A stretch of 49,407 nucleotides of DNA from the NCBI GenBank assembly GCA_004295245.1, contig REAR01000070.1, positions 1-49,407 of the forward strand, in the 5' to 3' direction. The notes under the pieces are model-generated. The model had not been told where the DNA came from and made no database searches. It worked only from the letters and a program-made list of their open reading frames with translations. This stretch comes from Sphingobacteriales bacterium (lineage in GTDB: Bacteria; Bacteroidota; Bacteroidia; Chitinophagales; Chitinophagaceae). Positions 1-8,903 of the stretch are shown piece after piece (position 1 is the stretch's first letter; each line of letters begins with the position of its first letter). A program made the position numbers and the translations under genes.

Positions 1-858
1 ATTCCATTTTATTAAATTTCCTTTGGTGGCATAATCTTCATCTGTGAACCAGAGGTGGTGTATACATGCCTCGGCTGTGATGTGCTTTTTTTCTAAAGGC
101 ACATCGTTGCTAAACAGTGAGGTTTCTTTAGCGGTACTTATATGAAGTATATGTAAACGGGTGCCGTGTTTCTTGGCTAATTCAACCGCCATGCTGCTGC
201 TTTTGTAACAGGCTTCTTCGTTTCGTATCATGGCGTGTTGCATAGCAGACAGTCGGTCGCCATACTCAGCGAGGTATTTTTCTAAATTATTTTTAACAGT
301 GGCTTCATCCTCGCAATGGGTGGCAATTAATACTTCGGCCTCACTAAAAATTTTTTCCAGTGTAATGGGGTTATCTACCAATAAACCGCCGGTAGAAGAA
401 CCCATAAAAATTTTAATGCCGCAGATGTCTTTTTTGCGTTGGTTGGTTTTTAAAACTTCTTCCGCATTTTCATTACTGGTGCCCATAAAAAATGAGTAAT
501 TAGCCAGCGAAGTGGCAGCGCCAATAGTATATTTATTTTCCAGTAATTCTTGTGTAAACACCGGTGGCACAGTGTTGGGCATTTCCATAAAAGAGGTAAC
601 GCCGCCAGCAACAGCTGCTTTAGCTTCGGTGTATATAGATGCTTTGTGCGTAAGCCCCGGCTCTCTGAAATGTACCTGATCATCAATGGCACCGGGTAAA
701 AGATATTGTCCGTTGGCAGCAATAGTAATTGTGTTTTCAGCAGGGGTTAATTGCCGGCCTATCTTTTCTATACGGCCATTCTTTATCAATACATCCGCTT
801 CAATTATTGTACCTTCGTTAACAAGCTTTGCTTCCTTAATTAAATAATTTTTGGTCAT
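1..858 (-). CDS. pyrC: Dihydroorotase, C-terminus beyond the window
   Basis: Cyclic amidohydrolase that interconverts carbamoyl aspartate and dihydroorotate in pyrimidine synthesis. The 286 visible codons start at ATG 858 and run off the left edge, so the C-terminus is missing. Seen: the N-terminal metal site as GAIDDQVHFREPG (about residues 57-69), a KIFMGSS segment with the likely carboxylated Lys (about 149), HCEDE (about 181) and HILHIST (about 236-242). The usual first metal ligand in the DxHxHxR signature is Gln here (DDQVHFR). I recall the same variant from other Bacteroidota dihydroorotases, so it is probably lineage-typical and not inactivating. It is divergent from the gene at 892, with only 33 bp between the start codons. 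An allantoinase or hydantoinase is a less likely alternative because the FREPG and MEMPNT motifs fit dihydroorotase best. Confidence 0.9.
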   Translation of the reverse strand, partial: MTKNYLIKEAKLVNEGTIIEADVLIKNGRIEKIGRQLTPAENTITIAANGQYLLPGAIDDQVHFREPGLTHKASIYTEAKAAVAGGVTSFMEMPNTVPPVFTQELLENKYTIGAATSLANYSFFMGTSNENAEEVLKTNQRKKDICGIKIFMGSSTGGLLVDNPITLEKIFSEAEVLIATHCEDEATVKNNLEKYLAEYGDRLSAMQHAMIRNEEACYKSSSMAVELAKKHGTRLHILHISTAKETSLFSNDVPLEKKHITAEACIHHLWFTDEDYATKGNLIKWN

Positions 859-891
859 AGTAAATCGTTATATCCTTTAAATAACTACGGC

Positions 892-2556
892 ATGCAATTT
901 AAACAAACCGTTTTAAGCTTCTTTATTTTTGTTCTTCCTGTTTTTGTCGCGGCGCAAAGCACTTTATTGCCGGTTAATCATAAACATCAGCAGTTTTTAG
1001 AGCGTTTAGAAATATTGGCGCAGCAGGATTCTGTATTCAATTTTTCTGCCACCAAGCCACTTAACCGTAAACACGTTGTACTGGCTGCAGAACGGTTATC
1101 AGCCCATGGCAGCCTTAGCAAAATTGATCAATACAACCTGCAAAATTTTTTAATGAATAGCCCTGAATGGGTAAGTGGTACTAAAACCTCTTTTGCTTCA
1201 AAGAAAAAACTGCTGAACACGTTTTACCCCACTAAGGCCAATTTTGTAGAAGTAAATGAAAAAGACTTTTTCTTAGCCATCAACCCGGTGCTGCAACAGG
1301 TGCAGTCTGCAGAAAGCGGTAATAACCAGCGTGTTTTTTTAAACAGCAAGGGTATTGCATTCAGAGGCTTAATAGCTAATAAAATTGGCTTTAATTTTTA
1401 TGCTACCGATAACCAGGAGCGTACACCTTTATTTGTACAAAGCTGGGAGCAAAAATTTACGGCCCTGCCTGGAGCTGGTTTTTACAAACCATTTAAAACA
1501 ACGGCCTACGATTATTTTGATGCCCGTGGTTCGGTACACTTTAACGCTACCAAATACATCAATTTTCAATTTGGATACGATAGAAATTTTATTGGCAACG
1601 GCTACCGCAGTATGTTTTTAAGCGATTTTGGTAATAGCTATCTCTTCTTAAAGGTAAACACCCGCATCTGGAAAATTAATTACCAAAACCTGTTTATGGA
1701 GCTGGCGGGGCGCAATAAAAACAATAACACACTGCTGCCTAAAAAATATGCGGCCATGCATCATTTAAATTTACAAGCCACCAAATGGTTGAATATTGGT
1801 TTGTTTGAAGGCATTGTATTTGGCCGGCAAAATAAGTTTGACTTTACCTACCTCAATCCAATTATTTTACTGCGCTCTGCGGAGCAACAAAACGGAAGTA
1901 TAGACAACGCCTTTTTGGGTTTTGATGCCAAAGCCAATATTGCAAAAACAATACAACTGTATGGACAAATTTTATTTGATGAGTTTTTACTGAAAGAAAT
2001 AAAAGCCGGTAATGGATGGTGGGGTAATAAGTTTGCGTTGCAAGGCGGTATTAAATACATCAATGCGTTTAAAATTAAAAACCTCGATCTGCAGGCAGAG
2101 TTAAATATTGTTCGTCCCTACACCTATGCACATTTCGATTCAGTATCTAACTACTCTCATTACAACCAACCTTTGGCACATCCGCTGGGTGGCAACTTTT
2201 CCGAGTTCATTGGCATAATTCGTTATCAGGCCACCCCTAAATTATATGCACAGGCAAAATTGATTGTATTTAAACAAGGGTTGGATACCGGCACAACCAA
2301 CTATGGCAGCAATATTTTTTTACTAAATCAAAACCGCACCGGTGGAGACTATGGGCATACACTGGCCAGCGGTGTTAGCGGTAAAGGGGTAAATGCATCT
2401 TTATGGCTGGGTTACGAGCTGTGGGAGAACTTTTTTATAGATGGCAGCTTTCAATACCGTAAATTAAATGCAGCAGTAAATACACTCTCACAAAAAACAA
2501 CTTTATTATCTTTGGGCATTCGTATGCATGTTAACCGCCGTGAGTACGATTACTGA
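892..2556 (+). CDS. Wzi/RemB-like outer-membrane beta-barrel protein
   Basis: A 554-residue exported protein. Residues 1-21 form a signal peptide ending at VAAQS. The rest is rich in alternating aromatic and polar strands typical of an outer-membrane barrel. The block around residues 220-280 (FGYDRNFIGNGYRSMFLSD, then FLELAGR-like strands) resembles the capsule assembly Wzi family and the gliding protein RemB, which share this fold. It ends in a short strand and a basic tail. The role is inferred: a surface polysaccharide or surface assembly porin. The start is the first ATG after the stop codons upstream and directly precedes the signal peptide. It is transcribed alone. The downstream gap holds a palindromic element and no terminator that I can see. 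Confidence 0.6.
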   Translation: MQFKQTVLSFFIFVLPVFVAAQSTLLPVNHKHQQFLERLEILAQQDSVFNFSATKPLNRKHVVLAAERLSAHGSLSKIDQYNLQNFLMNSPEWVSGTKTSFASKKKLLNTFYPTKANFVEVNEKDFFLAINPVLQQVQSAESGNNQRVFLNSKGIAFRGLIANKIGFNFYATDNQERTPLFVQSWEQKFTALPGAGFYKPFKTTAYDYFDARGSVHFNATKYINFQFGYDRNFIGNGYRSMFLSDFGNSYLFLKVNTRIWKINYQNLFMELAGRNKNNNTLLPKKYAAMHHLNLQATKWLNIGLFEGIVFGRQNKFDFTYLNPIILLRSAEQQNGSIDNAFLGFDAKANIAKTIQLYGQILFDEFLLKEIKAGNGWWGNKFALQGGIKYINAFKIKNLDLQAELNIVRPYTYAHFDSVSNYSHYNQPLAHPLGGNFSEFIGIIRYQATPKLYAQAKLIVFKQGLDTGTTNYGSNIFLLNQNRTGGDYGHTLASGVSGKGVNASLWLGYELWENFFIDGSFQYRKLNAAVNTLSQKTTLLSLGIRMHVNRREYDY

Positions 2557-2611
2557 TAACCTTTTTCAATCCTTATTTTCCGAAAGTTCAGCGAGTTCTT
2601 ATTTAATAATT

Positions 2612-2735
2612 AGGTAACCGGCAGTAGCACCTGTTTCAGCAGTTGTTGCGTCGCACACTTCAGCTTTTACAGTGCTCATCAACAGTACTGCCGCCCAAGT
2701 GTGCGACGCAACGATGTTTAATAACAGTATACCGC
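2612..2735. repeat. Palindromic intergenic element, copy 1
   Basis: Perfect 16-bp inverted arms GTTGCGTCGCACACTT (2645-2660) and AAGTGTGCGACGCAAC (2697-2712) are separated by 36 bp. The left outer part begins with GGTAACCGGCAGTAG, the family's outer end. The right outer end is decayed. It lies between two genes on the same strand. Confidence 0.85.
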
Positions 2736-2763
2736 ACGGCCAATACACTTACAATAACCAACA

Positions 2764-5049
2764 ATGAAACAACTGATACTTTTTGCGTTTGCCATAACCT
2801 GCATTAGCGCCTATGCACAGGAAAATAAGCCAGCAGAAAAAAAGCCACTGACACTGGATGTGATTTGGGGCGGCAACTACCTGGATGAACAAAAACTAGT
2901 GGTGCGTAAAATGAACAGTGGCGACAGTATTGCATTTATCAGAGCCGATAAAGCCACCAACAGTCAGGTAATTGTAACATTAGACTTTGCCACAGGCAAA
3001 TTAATAGATACCATTTTCACCAACCAAATTCGCAACGAAAAAGATTCATCGTTGGTAACTTTTGCTTTTTTTGAAGATTTTGAAATGGCGCCCGATGATT
3101 CTAAAATTTTAATACAAACACAAATAGAGTCACTGTTTTATAATTCAACGCGGCAGTTTAATTATATATGGGATAGGGCAACCACTACATTAAAACCAGT
3201 TTCTGCAGATGGTAAACAAAGTTATGTAAGCTTTTCGCCCGATAGTAAGAAAATTGCTTTTGTTAGAGAAGGTAATTTGTTTGTAAAATATTTAAACAAC
3301 GATCAGGTAATTGCTATAACCGCAGATGGCAGTGCGGGAAAAGTGTTGTATGGTATGGCAGACGCGTTGTATGAAAATTGTTTTGGCATAAGCAAAGGCT
3401 ATCAATGGAGCCCCGATGGAGAGAGTATTGCTTTTTTTCGGTTTAATGAAAACGTGGTTCAGCAATATCCCATAACTGTATATGAAGGTCGTACTTATCC
3501 GGAGATCATCAGCCAACGCTATCCCAAAGCCGGTGAAGCAATACCAGAAGTGCAGGTGTTTATTTACAGTTTGCGTAATAAAACATTAACCAAAGTAGAT
3601 GTGGGTGTAAACCCCAATCAATATATAACAGGGTTTAAATGGCAGCCCGATGGAAATAATTTGTATGTACAACGCCTGAACAGGCCACAAACACAACTAG
3701 AAATATTAAAAGCCAATACAAGAACGGGTAACACTACCATTGTTTTTAAAGAAGAAAATAAAGAGTATGTAAAAGTATTTGCAGACAATATGTTTTTTAT
3801 GCAAACAAAAAATGCTTTTTTATGGCAAAGTGAACGCAGCGGCTATGCACAGTTATATGAAGTGGCTTTAAATAATTTTGTTGTTAAACCCGTTACAACC
3901 GGTAATTGGGAGTTGCAGCGTATTGAAGGAATTGATGAAGAGAATGGAGAGATCTATTTTACGAGCAATGAAACTGCTGCTACCGAACAAAATTTGTATA
4001 AATGCGGGTTGGATGGAACCGGCCGGCAACGTATTACAAATGGGCAAGGGGTTCATTACACGTTGCTTAGTGCCAGCTTTAATTATTTTTTAGACGAATA
4101 TTCTTTACTGAATCAACCAGCTATTTACCAGATGTATAGCACTAAGGGAAGGGCCATGCATACAACTTTGGTTGAAAATAAACTGTTGGTCCAACGTTTA
4201 AAAGAATTTACAATACCGGTTACAGAGTCGTTTAGTTTTACCAGCAATGGTAATAATTTAAATGGGTGGATTATAAAACCATTAGCCATTACCCGTGGCC
4301 GCAACCCATTATTAATATATGTGTATGGAGGTAATACGTTACAGGAAAGTCTGGATGCATGGAAGGGGAAAATGGGTTTAACCATGCGATACCTGGCTGC
4401 AGAAGGCTTTATGGTGGTATGTATAGACCCCAGAGGTACACCAGGTAAAGGACAAGCATTCAGAAACAGCAACTACAAAAATATTGGGGATATAGAAATG
4501 AGTGATTTGATAAATCTGAAAAAATATGCGGTTGCAAATTTAAAAGCAGATAGTAATGCTGTGTCTGTTATTGGTTGGAGCTATGGTGGCTACCTTGCAG
4601 CATTGGCTGCAACTAAATATGCGGGCACGTTTACCAATACAATTGCTATTGCACCTGTTACTAATTGGCGCTTTTATGAAAATGCCTATATTGAACGGTT
4701 ACTACAATTGCCCGCAGAAAACCCAGACGGATACAAAAGCAGTGCAGCAGTAAATTTTGTGCGTAATTATAATAGCGGATTGTTGTTAATACACGGTAGT
4801 GCTGATGATAATGTACATTTCCAAAACAGTATGGAATTTAGCAGGGAGTTGATTAATGCCAACAAACAATTTCAGCAATATTTCTTTCCGGATTATGCAC
4901 ATGCCATTAGCAGCAGCGGCAGTAGTAATACGGCACGCATAAATCTTTTTACAAAAATTACTGCATTTATGAAAGAACAATTGGCACAATTAGATAAGCC
5001 AATTGTTGCAGAAACATCAAAACCGGTGAATAATAAAAAGAAAAAATAA
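2764..5049 (+). CDS. S9 family peptidase (DPP IV-like)
   Basis: Prolyl oligopeptidase-clan serine peptidase that probably removes N-terminal dipeptides from peptides in the periplasm. It has 761 residues. Residues 1-19 are a signal peptide ending in AYAQ. A beta-propeller domain (DPPIV_N type) fills roughly residues 80-470 and contains WSPDGESIAFFRF, a typical propeller motif. The alpha/beta-hydrolase domain follows. The catalytic triad is visible: Ser606 in GWSYGG, Asp681 in GSADDNVH and His713 in DYAHAIS, with spacing as in human DPP IV. The C-terminal tail is Lys-rich (NNKKKK). The length is normal for the family. It forms its own transcription unit. The substrate cannot be read from the sequence. 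Confidence 0.93.
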   Translation: MKQLILFAFAITCISAYAQENKPAEKKPLTLDVIWGGNYLDEQKLVVRKMNSGDSIAFIRADKATNSQVIVTLDFATGKLIDTIFTNQIRNEKDSSLVTFAFFEDFEMAPDDSKILIQTQIESLFYNSTRQFNYIWDRATTTLKPVSADGKQSYVSFSPDSKKIAFVREGNLFVKYLNNDQVIAITADGSAGKVLYGMADALYENCFGISKGYQWSPDGESIAFFRFNENVVQQYPITVYEGRTYPEIISQRYPKAGEAIPEVQVFIYSLRNKTLTKVDVGVNPNQYITGFKWQPDGNNLYVQRLNRPQTQLEILKANTRTGNTTIVFKEENKEYVKVFADNMFFMQTKNAFLWQSERSGYAQLYEVALNNFVVKPVTTGNWELQRIEGIDEENGEIYFTSNETAATEQNLYKCGLDGTGRQRITNGQGVHYTLLSASFNYFLDEYSLLNQPAIYQMYSTKGRAMHTTLVENKLLVQRLKEFTIPVTESFSFTSNGNNLNGWIIKPLAITRGRNPLLIYVYGGNTLQESLDAWKGKMGLTMRYLAAEGFMVVCIDPRGTPGKGQAFRNSNYKNIGDIEMSDLINLKKYAVANLKADSNAVSVIGWSYGGYLAALAATKYAGTFTNTIAIAPVTNWRFYENAYIERLLQLPAENPDGYKSSAAVNFVRNYNSGLLLIHGSADDNVHFQNSMEFSRELINANKQFQQYFFPDYAHAISSSGSSNTARINLFTKITAFMKEQLAQLDKPIVAETSKPVNNKKKK

Positions 5050-5249
5050 AGGCGTATTTAACCAGAATGAATTGCATGCTTTATTGTTGTTTTAAAAATA
5101 CCCATAACCGGTAGTTGTAATACAGTTACAGTGCCTTTTTTCAATAGCGTTAAAATCAAGTAGATAGCAAAGCATTCTTAATTTTAATGCAGCAATATTG
5201 AATATGTAAGTTTTATTGACTTAACTCAACCAATAACGCGATTAATATT

Positions 5250-5257
5250 TACTTTTG
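5250..5257 (+). promoter_or_regulatory. Candidate -7 promoter element (TACTTTTG)
   Basis: TACTTTTG matches the Bacteroidota -7 consensus TAnnTTTG, 21 nt before the ATG of the glycosyltransferase gene. No TTTG was found at the usual distance for the -33 element, so support is partial. Confidence 0.35.
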
Positions 5258-5278
5258 CGAGAACCTTACAACTAACTG

Positions 5279-6178
5279 ATGCAACATCCCGAACCTGGAA
5301 AAATAACTATTGTTGTTACAAGCGACAATTTTTTTAGTGTTTTATTAGCCGCCCTCATAAAATCGGTTGAAGTAAACCATACCAGCCCTGAATTTTTATG
5401 CTTTTATATTATTGATGATGGCATAACTGCTCGTAACAAAAAGTTGATTGAGCAAATGATTGACCACACCAAAACCAGTATCACTTGGGTGCCGGCAAAG
5501 CAAGCTATTCCAAAGGGCATTAAAATTCCGGCAGATACCTCTTCTTTTCCGGTGGCTACATATCTCAGGCTTTTCGCTCCTTTTATTATACCGCAAGAGG
5601 TAGAAAAATTAATTTTTCTGGATACAGATATGATTTGTACTACTGATATAGCAGCACTTTGGAACACTTCTTTAGACGGGGCTATTTTTGGCGCCGTAAC
5701 CGATAGAATAAAAACAGTGAGTAATGAATGGGGCGGTATTAGTAACTACAAAGAATTAGGTATTTCTCCGGATACAAAATATTTTAACTCTGGGTTATTA
5801 TTAATTAACCCTGTTAAATGGAGAGACGAAGAAGTGACGCAACAAGTTTTGAAAGCATTAGTAGATAACCGAGACTATGTGCGTTTTTCTGACCAATATG
5901 GGTTAAACGTAGCAATGCATAATCAGTGGAAGGAGTTGGATGCCCGTTGGAATAATTTTTCTTCGGCTGAAAATAATGACCCCTATATTATACACTTTGT
6001 AGAAACGAAGCCAATTTTTAAAGATTATAACCGTAATAAGAGTTACCAGCAACAATTTTTAAAATACCTGCAACTAACACCCTGGAAGAATCAGCAACCC
6101 ATTGGTAAATACCAATTATTGCGCAGGCGTGTGTACTATAAATTAAAGAACAATCTTTCCCGCTATTTTCAGAAATAA
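5279..6178 (+). CDS. Glycosyltransferase family 8 protein
   Basis: A 299-residue retaining glycosyltransferase of family GT8 (LPS galactosyl/glucosyltransferase and GspA type). It transfers a hexose from a nucleotide sugar, probably to a cell-surface glycan. The N-terminus ITIVVTSDNFFSVLLAALI is the nucleotide-binding strand. The metal-binding DxD appears as FLDTDMICTTDIAALW (about residue 113 on). YFNSGLLLINPVKWR is the typical GT8 acceptor-side motif, and IIHFVETKP near residue 240 carries the third metal ligand His. The C-terminal 30 residues are basic. No membrane segment is seen, so it is cytoplasmic or peripheral. It converges with the FkbM gene, leaving only 2 bp between the stop codons. 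The acceptor is unknown. Confidence 0.9.
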   Translation: MQHPEPGKITIVVTSDNFFSVLLAALIKSVEVNHTSPEFLCFYIIDDGITARNKKLIEQMIDHTKTSITWVPAKQAIPKGIKIPADTSSFPVATYLRLFAPFIIPQEVEKLIFLDTDMICTTDIAALWNTSLDGAIFGAVTDRIKTVSNEWGGISNYKELGISPDTKYFNSGLLLINPVKWRDEEVTQQVLKALVDNRDYVRFSDQYGLNVAMHNQWKELDARWNNFSSAENNDPYIIHFVETKPIFKDYNRNKSYQQQFLKYLQLTPWKNQQPIGKYQLLRRRVYYKLKNNLSRYFQK

Positions 6179-6180
6179 TT

Positions 6181-6936
6181 TTATGCCCTGATAAAATACC
6201 AGGTCATATCAGACTGACCGGCTATTGCAAACCCAATTGACTGCAGTTGAGTAATCATTGATGCCGCAGTTAATTGTTGGTTACCAAATTTTCCTTCATG
6301 CAGTTCTATACATATTTCTTTGCAATTAGTTAGGGCTGTGTTGTCATCTTCAATAAAAAAAATCTCAGCGCCTTCAATATCTGCAAATAAAGAATAGGCT
6401 TCAATCTGGTGCTTTTGTAATAGGTTACTAAGTGTAGTGGCGGTAGTATTAATTACTTTTCCTCCGGTGCTGTAGAAATTAGATTCCAGTACCTTATCCT
6501 GTACCGCAAAACTGGTAGCCTCGTTTTTGTTACCAATAAGCTGGTTGCAGAGTGTAACAGTGCAATTATTACGATTGTACTTGTTTACATTTTGCCAGAA
6601 AGTATTGTTTAAAAAAATGTTGCCTTCTACAGCTATATATTTTTTTCCAGAAAGTTTACTAATAACAAAAGAACTCATTATACCAGCGCTGGAGCCCAGC
6701 TCTACCACATCGTACAGGCCTGTAAAGTGTTTTTGTGTCAGTTTTATTTCATGCTGCTCATAAAAGCCCCAAAAAATGGGTGCGGCCAGTTTTTGTTTAT
6801 TGGGATGGTGCTGTAATGAAAAGCGATAGGGTAGGTGCCGCAGGCAGGGAATATTGTTGCCAAACAACCAACACAGGCAGGTGCCAAAATATTTATTATT
6901 GATAAAGCGTAGCCAAAGAATGTGGAGTTGTTTCAT
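6181..6936 (-). CDS. FkbM family methyltransferase
   Basis: A 251-residue SAM-dependent methyltransferase of the FkbM family, which O-methylates sugars or natural products. The SAM-binding motif I is VELGSSAGIMSS (residues 78-89). VEGN follows as the acidic end of the second strand, and the family motif is SLFADIEGAE (about residue 185). The first 45 residues are basic and aromatic without a clear membrane anchor. It lies tail to tail with the GT8 gene, which fits a role in surface glycan modification, but that link is inference. The start is the first ATG and is supported by the gap behind it. Confidence 0.8.
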   Translation of the reverse strand: MKQLHILWLRFINNKYFGTCLCWLFGNNIPCLRHLPYRFSLQHHPNKQKLAAPIFWGFYEQHEIKLTQKHFTGLYDVVELGSSAGIMSSFVISKLSGKKYIAVEGNIFLNNTFWQNVNKYNRNNCTVTLCNQLIGNKNEATSFAVQDKVLESNFYSTGGKVINTTATTLSNLLQKHQIEAYSLFADIEGAEIFFIEDDNTALTNCKEICIELHEGKFGNQQLTAASMITQLQSIGFAIAGQSDMTWYFIRA

Positions 6937-6975
6937 TTGGTGGAGTTATAATACTAAGATAACCTTTCAAAAATA

Positions 6976-7110
6976 GGTAGCAGATTGTTTTTTGTAAGCA
7001 CTATCAAAAAGCGTCGTATTATTTATATTGCTTTGTATTTGTACATTCTTTTATTCAGTACAAGTGTGCGACGCAACGGTATTGCTATGAATTACCACTG
7101 CTGGTAACAT
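6976..7110. repeat. Palindromic intergenic element, copy 2 (left arm decayed)
   Basis: The right core arm AAGTGTGCGACGCAAC is intact (7062-7077) and its outer end is CTGGTAACAT (7101-7110). The left half is degenerate but alignable: GGTAGCAGATTGTTTTTTG starts at 6976 and GCGTCG (7011-7016) remains of the core. It lies between two minus-strand genes. Confidence 0.7.
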
Positions 7111-7122
7111 AAATATGCTTAT

Positions 7123-7160
7123 AAAGTAAAGGAGCTGGCAAATACCAACTCCTTTACTTT
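7123..7160 (-). terminator. Rho-independent terminator behind porT
   Basis: A 16-bp stem (7123-7138 with 7145-7160) surrounds a 6-nt loop. The one non-Watson-Crick position is a G-U pair only in minus-strand RNA. Long A/T tracts lie on its right side, so it could also act on plus-strand transcripts. Confidence 0.6.
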
Positions 7161-7176
7161 TTTATTTTTTTTTGGC

Positions 7177-7920
7177 TTATCCTTCAAAAATCAGCGAGAA
7201 CACAATCATACGGCTTTGCAGTTTATCTACTACGTTGCTGTATTTTAAAAACTGATCGCGGCTATGGCTATTGCTGATGCCGTTACTTATTTTAATTTCT
7301 GGAGACAGGATGAAGTAACGGTTATAAATATTGAAACCCATTCCTGCTTCTACGCCAAAATCGGTGCCTTTTAATTTAATAATATCATCCGCATTTTTTG
7401 CACGTGCCTTGCTGGCAAGATCGGTTTCAAATTTAATACCGCCCATCATGTACACTCTAAAATTATTAATACGGTCGCTTTTAAATTTTAATTGAATGGG
7501 TACGCCCAGCAAAATAGATTCAATATTCTTTTTTACAAGTGTGGCACCGTCAGCATCGGGGTATTTTAACTCGTAGGTAATGGCTTTATTAGCAAACAGT
7601 AATTGCGGAAACACCACCCGTGCTTCAAAATGATCGCTTATTTTAAATGTGTGCATACCGCCAATGCCCAGGCCAATGCTGTTTTCTGGGTAAACTGCCA
7701 AAACACTATCGTATTGTAAAAATCGGGGATGGTGGCTTATTTGAAAACGGCTGCTGGCGCCCATAATAACAATGCCAATATGATAATTTTTGTCATCAGT
7801 ATCGGGCAGGTTCAATTGGTCGCGTAGTTGCGCAATTGAAGTTAAACTGGTAATAATACAACAGGCTGCTGCTACTATGCCAATCAGTTGTTGCTTTTTG
7901 ATCCGCAATAAATGGTACAT
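7177..7920 (-). CDS. porT: PorT-family protein (type IX secretion)
   Basis: A 247-residue outer-membrane beta-barrel protein of the PorT/SprT group, a component of the Bacteroidota type IX secretion system. Residues 1-31 hold a positively charged signal peptide ending in TSIAQ. Barrel strands follow (FEARVVFPQLLFA, GVPIQLKFKSDRINNFRVYMMGGIKFE). The C-terminal strand is RMIVFSLIFEG. The assignment rests on sequence pattern and on its position directly after ubiE, an arrangement common in Bacteroidota. Its ATG at 7920 lies 37 bp inside the end of the broken ubiE frame, so the two were cotranscribed and probably translationally coupled. A generic PorT-like outer-membrane protein without a secretion role remains possible. 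Confidence 0.78.
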   Translation of the reverse strand: MYHLLRIKKQQLIGIVAAACCIITSLTSIAQLRDQLNLPDTDDKNYHIGIVIMGASSRFQISHHPRFLQYDSVLAVYPENSIGLGIGGMHTFKISDHFEARVVFPQLLFANKAITYELKYPDADGATLVKKNIESILLGVPIQLKFKSDRINNFRVYMMGGIKFETDLASKARAKNADDIIKLKGTDFGVEAGMGFNIYNRYFILSPEIKISNGISNSHSRDQFLKYSNVVDKLQSRMIVFSLIFEG

Positions 7921-8646
7921 ATTCCTCCGGTAAGCGTTATTAAATAAGTAGCAGTGTATCCAACTTCGTTCATTATGGTTATAAAATCATTTCCCTCAGG
8001 AAATTTTTGTACAGAGTCGTTTAAATATTGATAGGCTTCTCGGTTTTTAGAAATTAGTTTGCCAATGCCGGGTGTAACCAAACGCATGTAAAAGTTATAT
8101 AACTTTTTAAAAGCGGTTTGTTTGGGTTTGCTAAACTCCAATACTACCAGCTTCCCCCCACCCCCCAGGCTTTAATACTCTAAGCATTTCAGCCAAACCA
8201 GCCCGCAGGTCTTCAAAGTTTCTAACACCAAAAGCCACTGTCACACCATCAAACGATTGGTCAGGAAAGTTTATTGCTTCACTATCTCCGGTAAAAAGCT
8301 GTATCTGCTTGTTTAACTGTAATTTATCAATTTTCTTTTTGCCTAATTCCAGCATTCCTTCAGAAATATCTATGCCGGTTATTGTTACGGGCTTTAACAA
8401 CTTGCTGGCCATAATGGCCACATCTGCGGTACCAGTTGCCACATCCAACAGGTGCTGAGGGGCAATTTCCTGCAGTTCTCTTAAGGCACGCTTGCGCCAG
8501 AAAACGTCAATACCACCGCTTAAAAAGCGGTTCAAAAAATCGTACCTAAAAGCAATTTGGTTAAACATTTCTGCAACCTGTTGCTTTTTGCTTTTATCGC
8601 TGCCTTCAAAAGGCACAATAGTGTCGTGTGGTAAGCTTTTATTCAT
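7884..8646 (-). pseudogene. ubiE: UbiE/MenG methyltransferase with frameshift
   Basis: Demethylmenaquinone C-methyltransferase, the last step of menaquinone synthesis. The first part (ATG 8646) has the YDFLNRFLSGGID motif, the SAM site LLDVATGTADVA and VAFGVRNFEDLRAGLAEMLR, then reads into PGGWGEAG and stops at 8131. The rest, KLVVLEFSKP to the stop at 7884, continues in another frame. The break is at 8154-8166, reading G6-T-G6 on the coding strand. One G6 would give the family motif KPGGKLVVLEFS, so the extra 7 nt look like a tandem duplication. The restored protein would be about 251 residues, normal for the family. Cause unresolved: a real mutation, a slippage-prone switch, or an assembly error. 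The open frame extending up to 8877 is not credible coding sequence. Confidence 0.88.
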
Positions 8647-8696
8647 TGGGGTTGCGAAGATAAGACAGCAAATAATTACATCTTTTTTTTGTTTAG

Positions 8697-8741
8697 TAAG
8701 CCGGCCATTGCAACTCCGGTTGGGCATCGTTGCCACGCTCG
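8697..8741. repeat. Possible decayed left half of palindromic element
   Basis: AAGCCGGCCATTG followed by GGCATCGTTGCCACGCTCG keeps the order and spacing of the family's outer end and core arm (GGTAACCGGCATT, then GCATCGTTGCGTCGCAC), but the core is altered. No right half is seen. Weak support. Confidence 0.35.
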
Positions 8742-8861
8742 GTTCAGCTATAAAAGCCAGTTTGGGCGGGCAAAGCAACCATTTATAATAAAATGGCCTC
8801 TTAAGCTGCAAACCCGCATACCCTTTTAGTAGAACTGCCATCCTAAAATAGCAAAATGCTA

Positions 8862-8869
8862 TATATTTG
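8862..8869 (+). promoter_or_regulatory. Candidate -7 promoter element (TATATTTG)
   Basis: Exact match to TAnnTTTG, 34 nt before the response regulator start. No convincing -33 TTTG lies at 19-21 nt spacing. Confidence 0.35.
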
Positions 8870-8903
8870 ATGGGCAACCATTATAATACCATTAACGGAC
8901 CAC

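Noticed and set aside
8647-8877. 77-codon N-terminal extension of ubiE
   Set aside because: The family begins at MNKSLPHDTIVPFEGSD. The extension has no conserved sequence and covers decayed repeat sequence.
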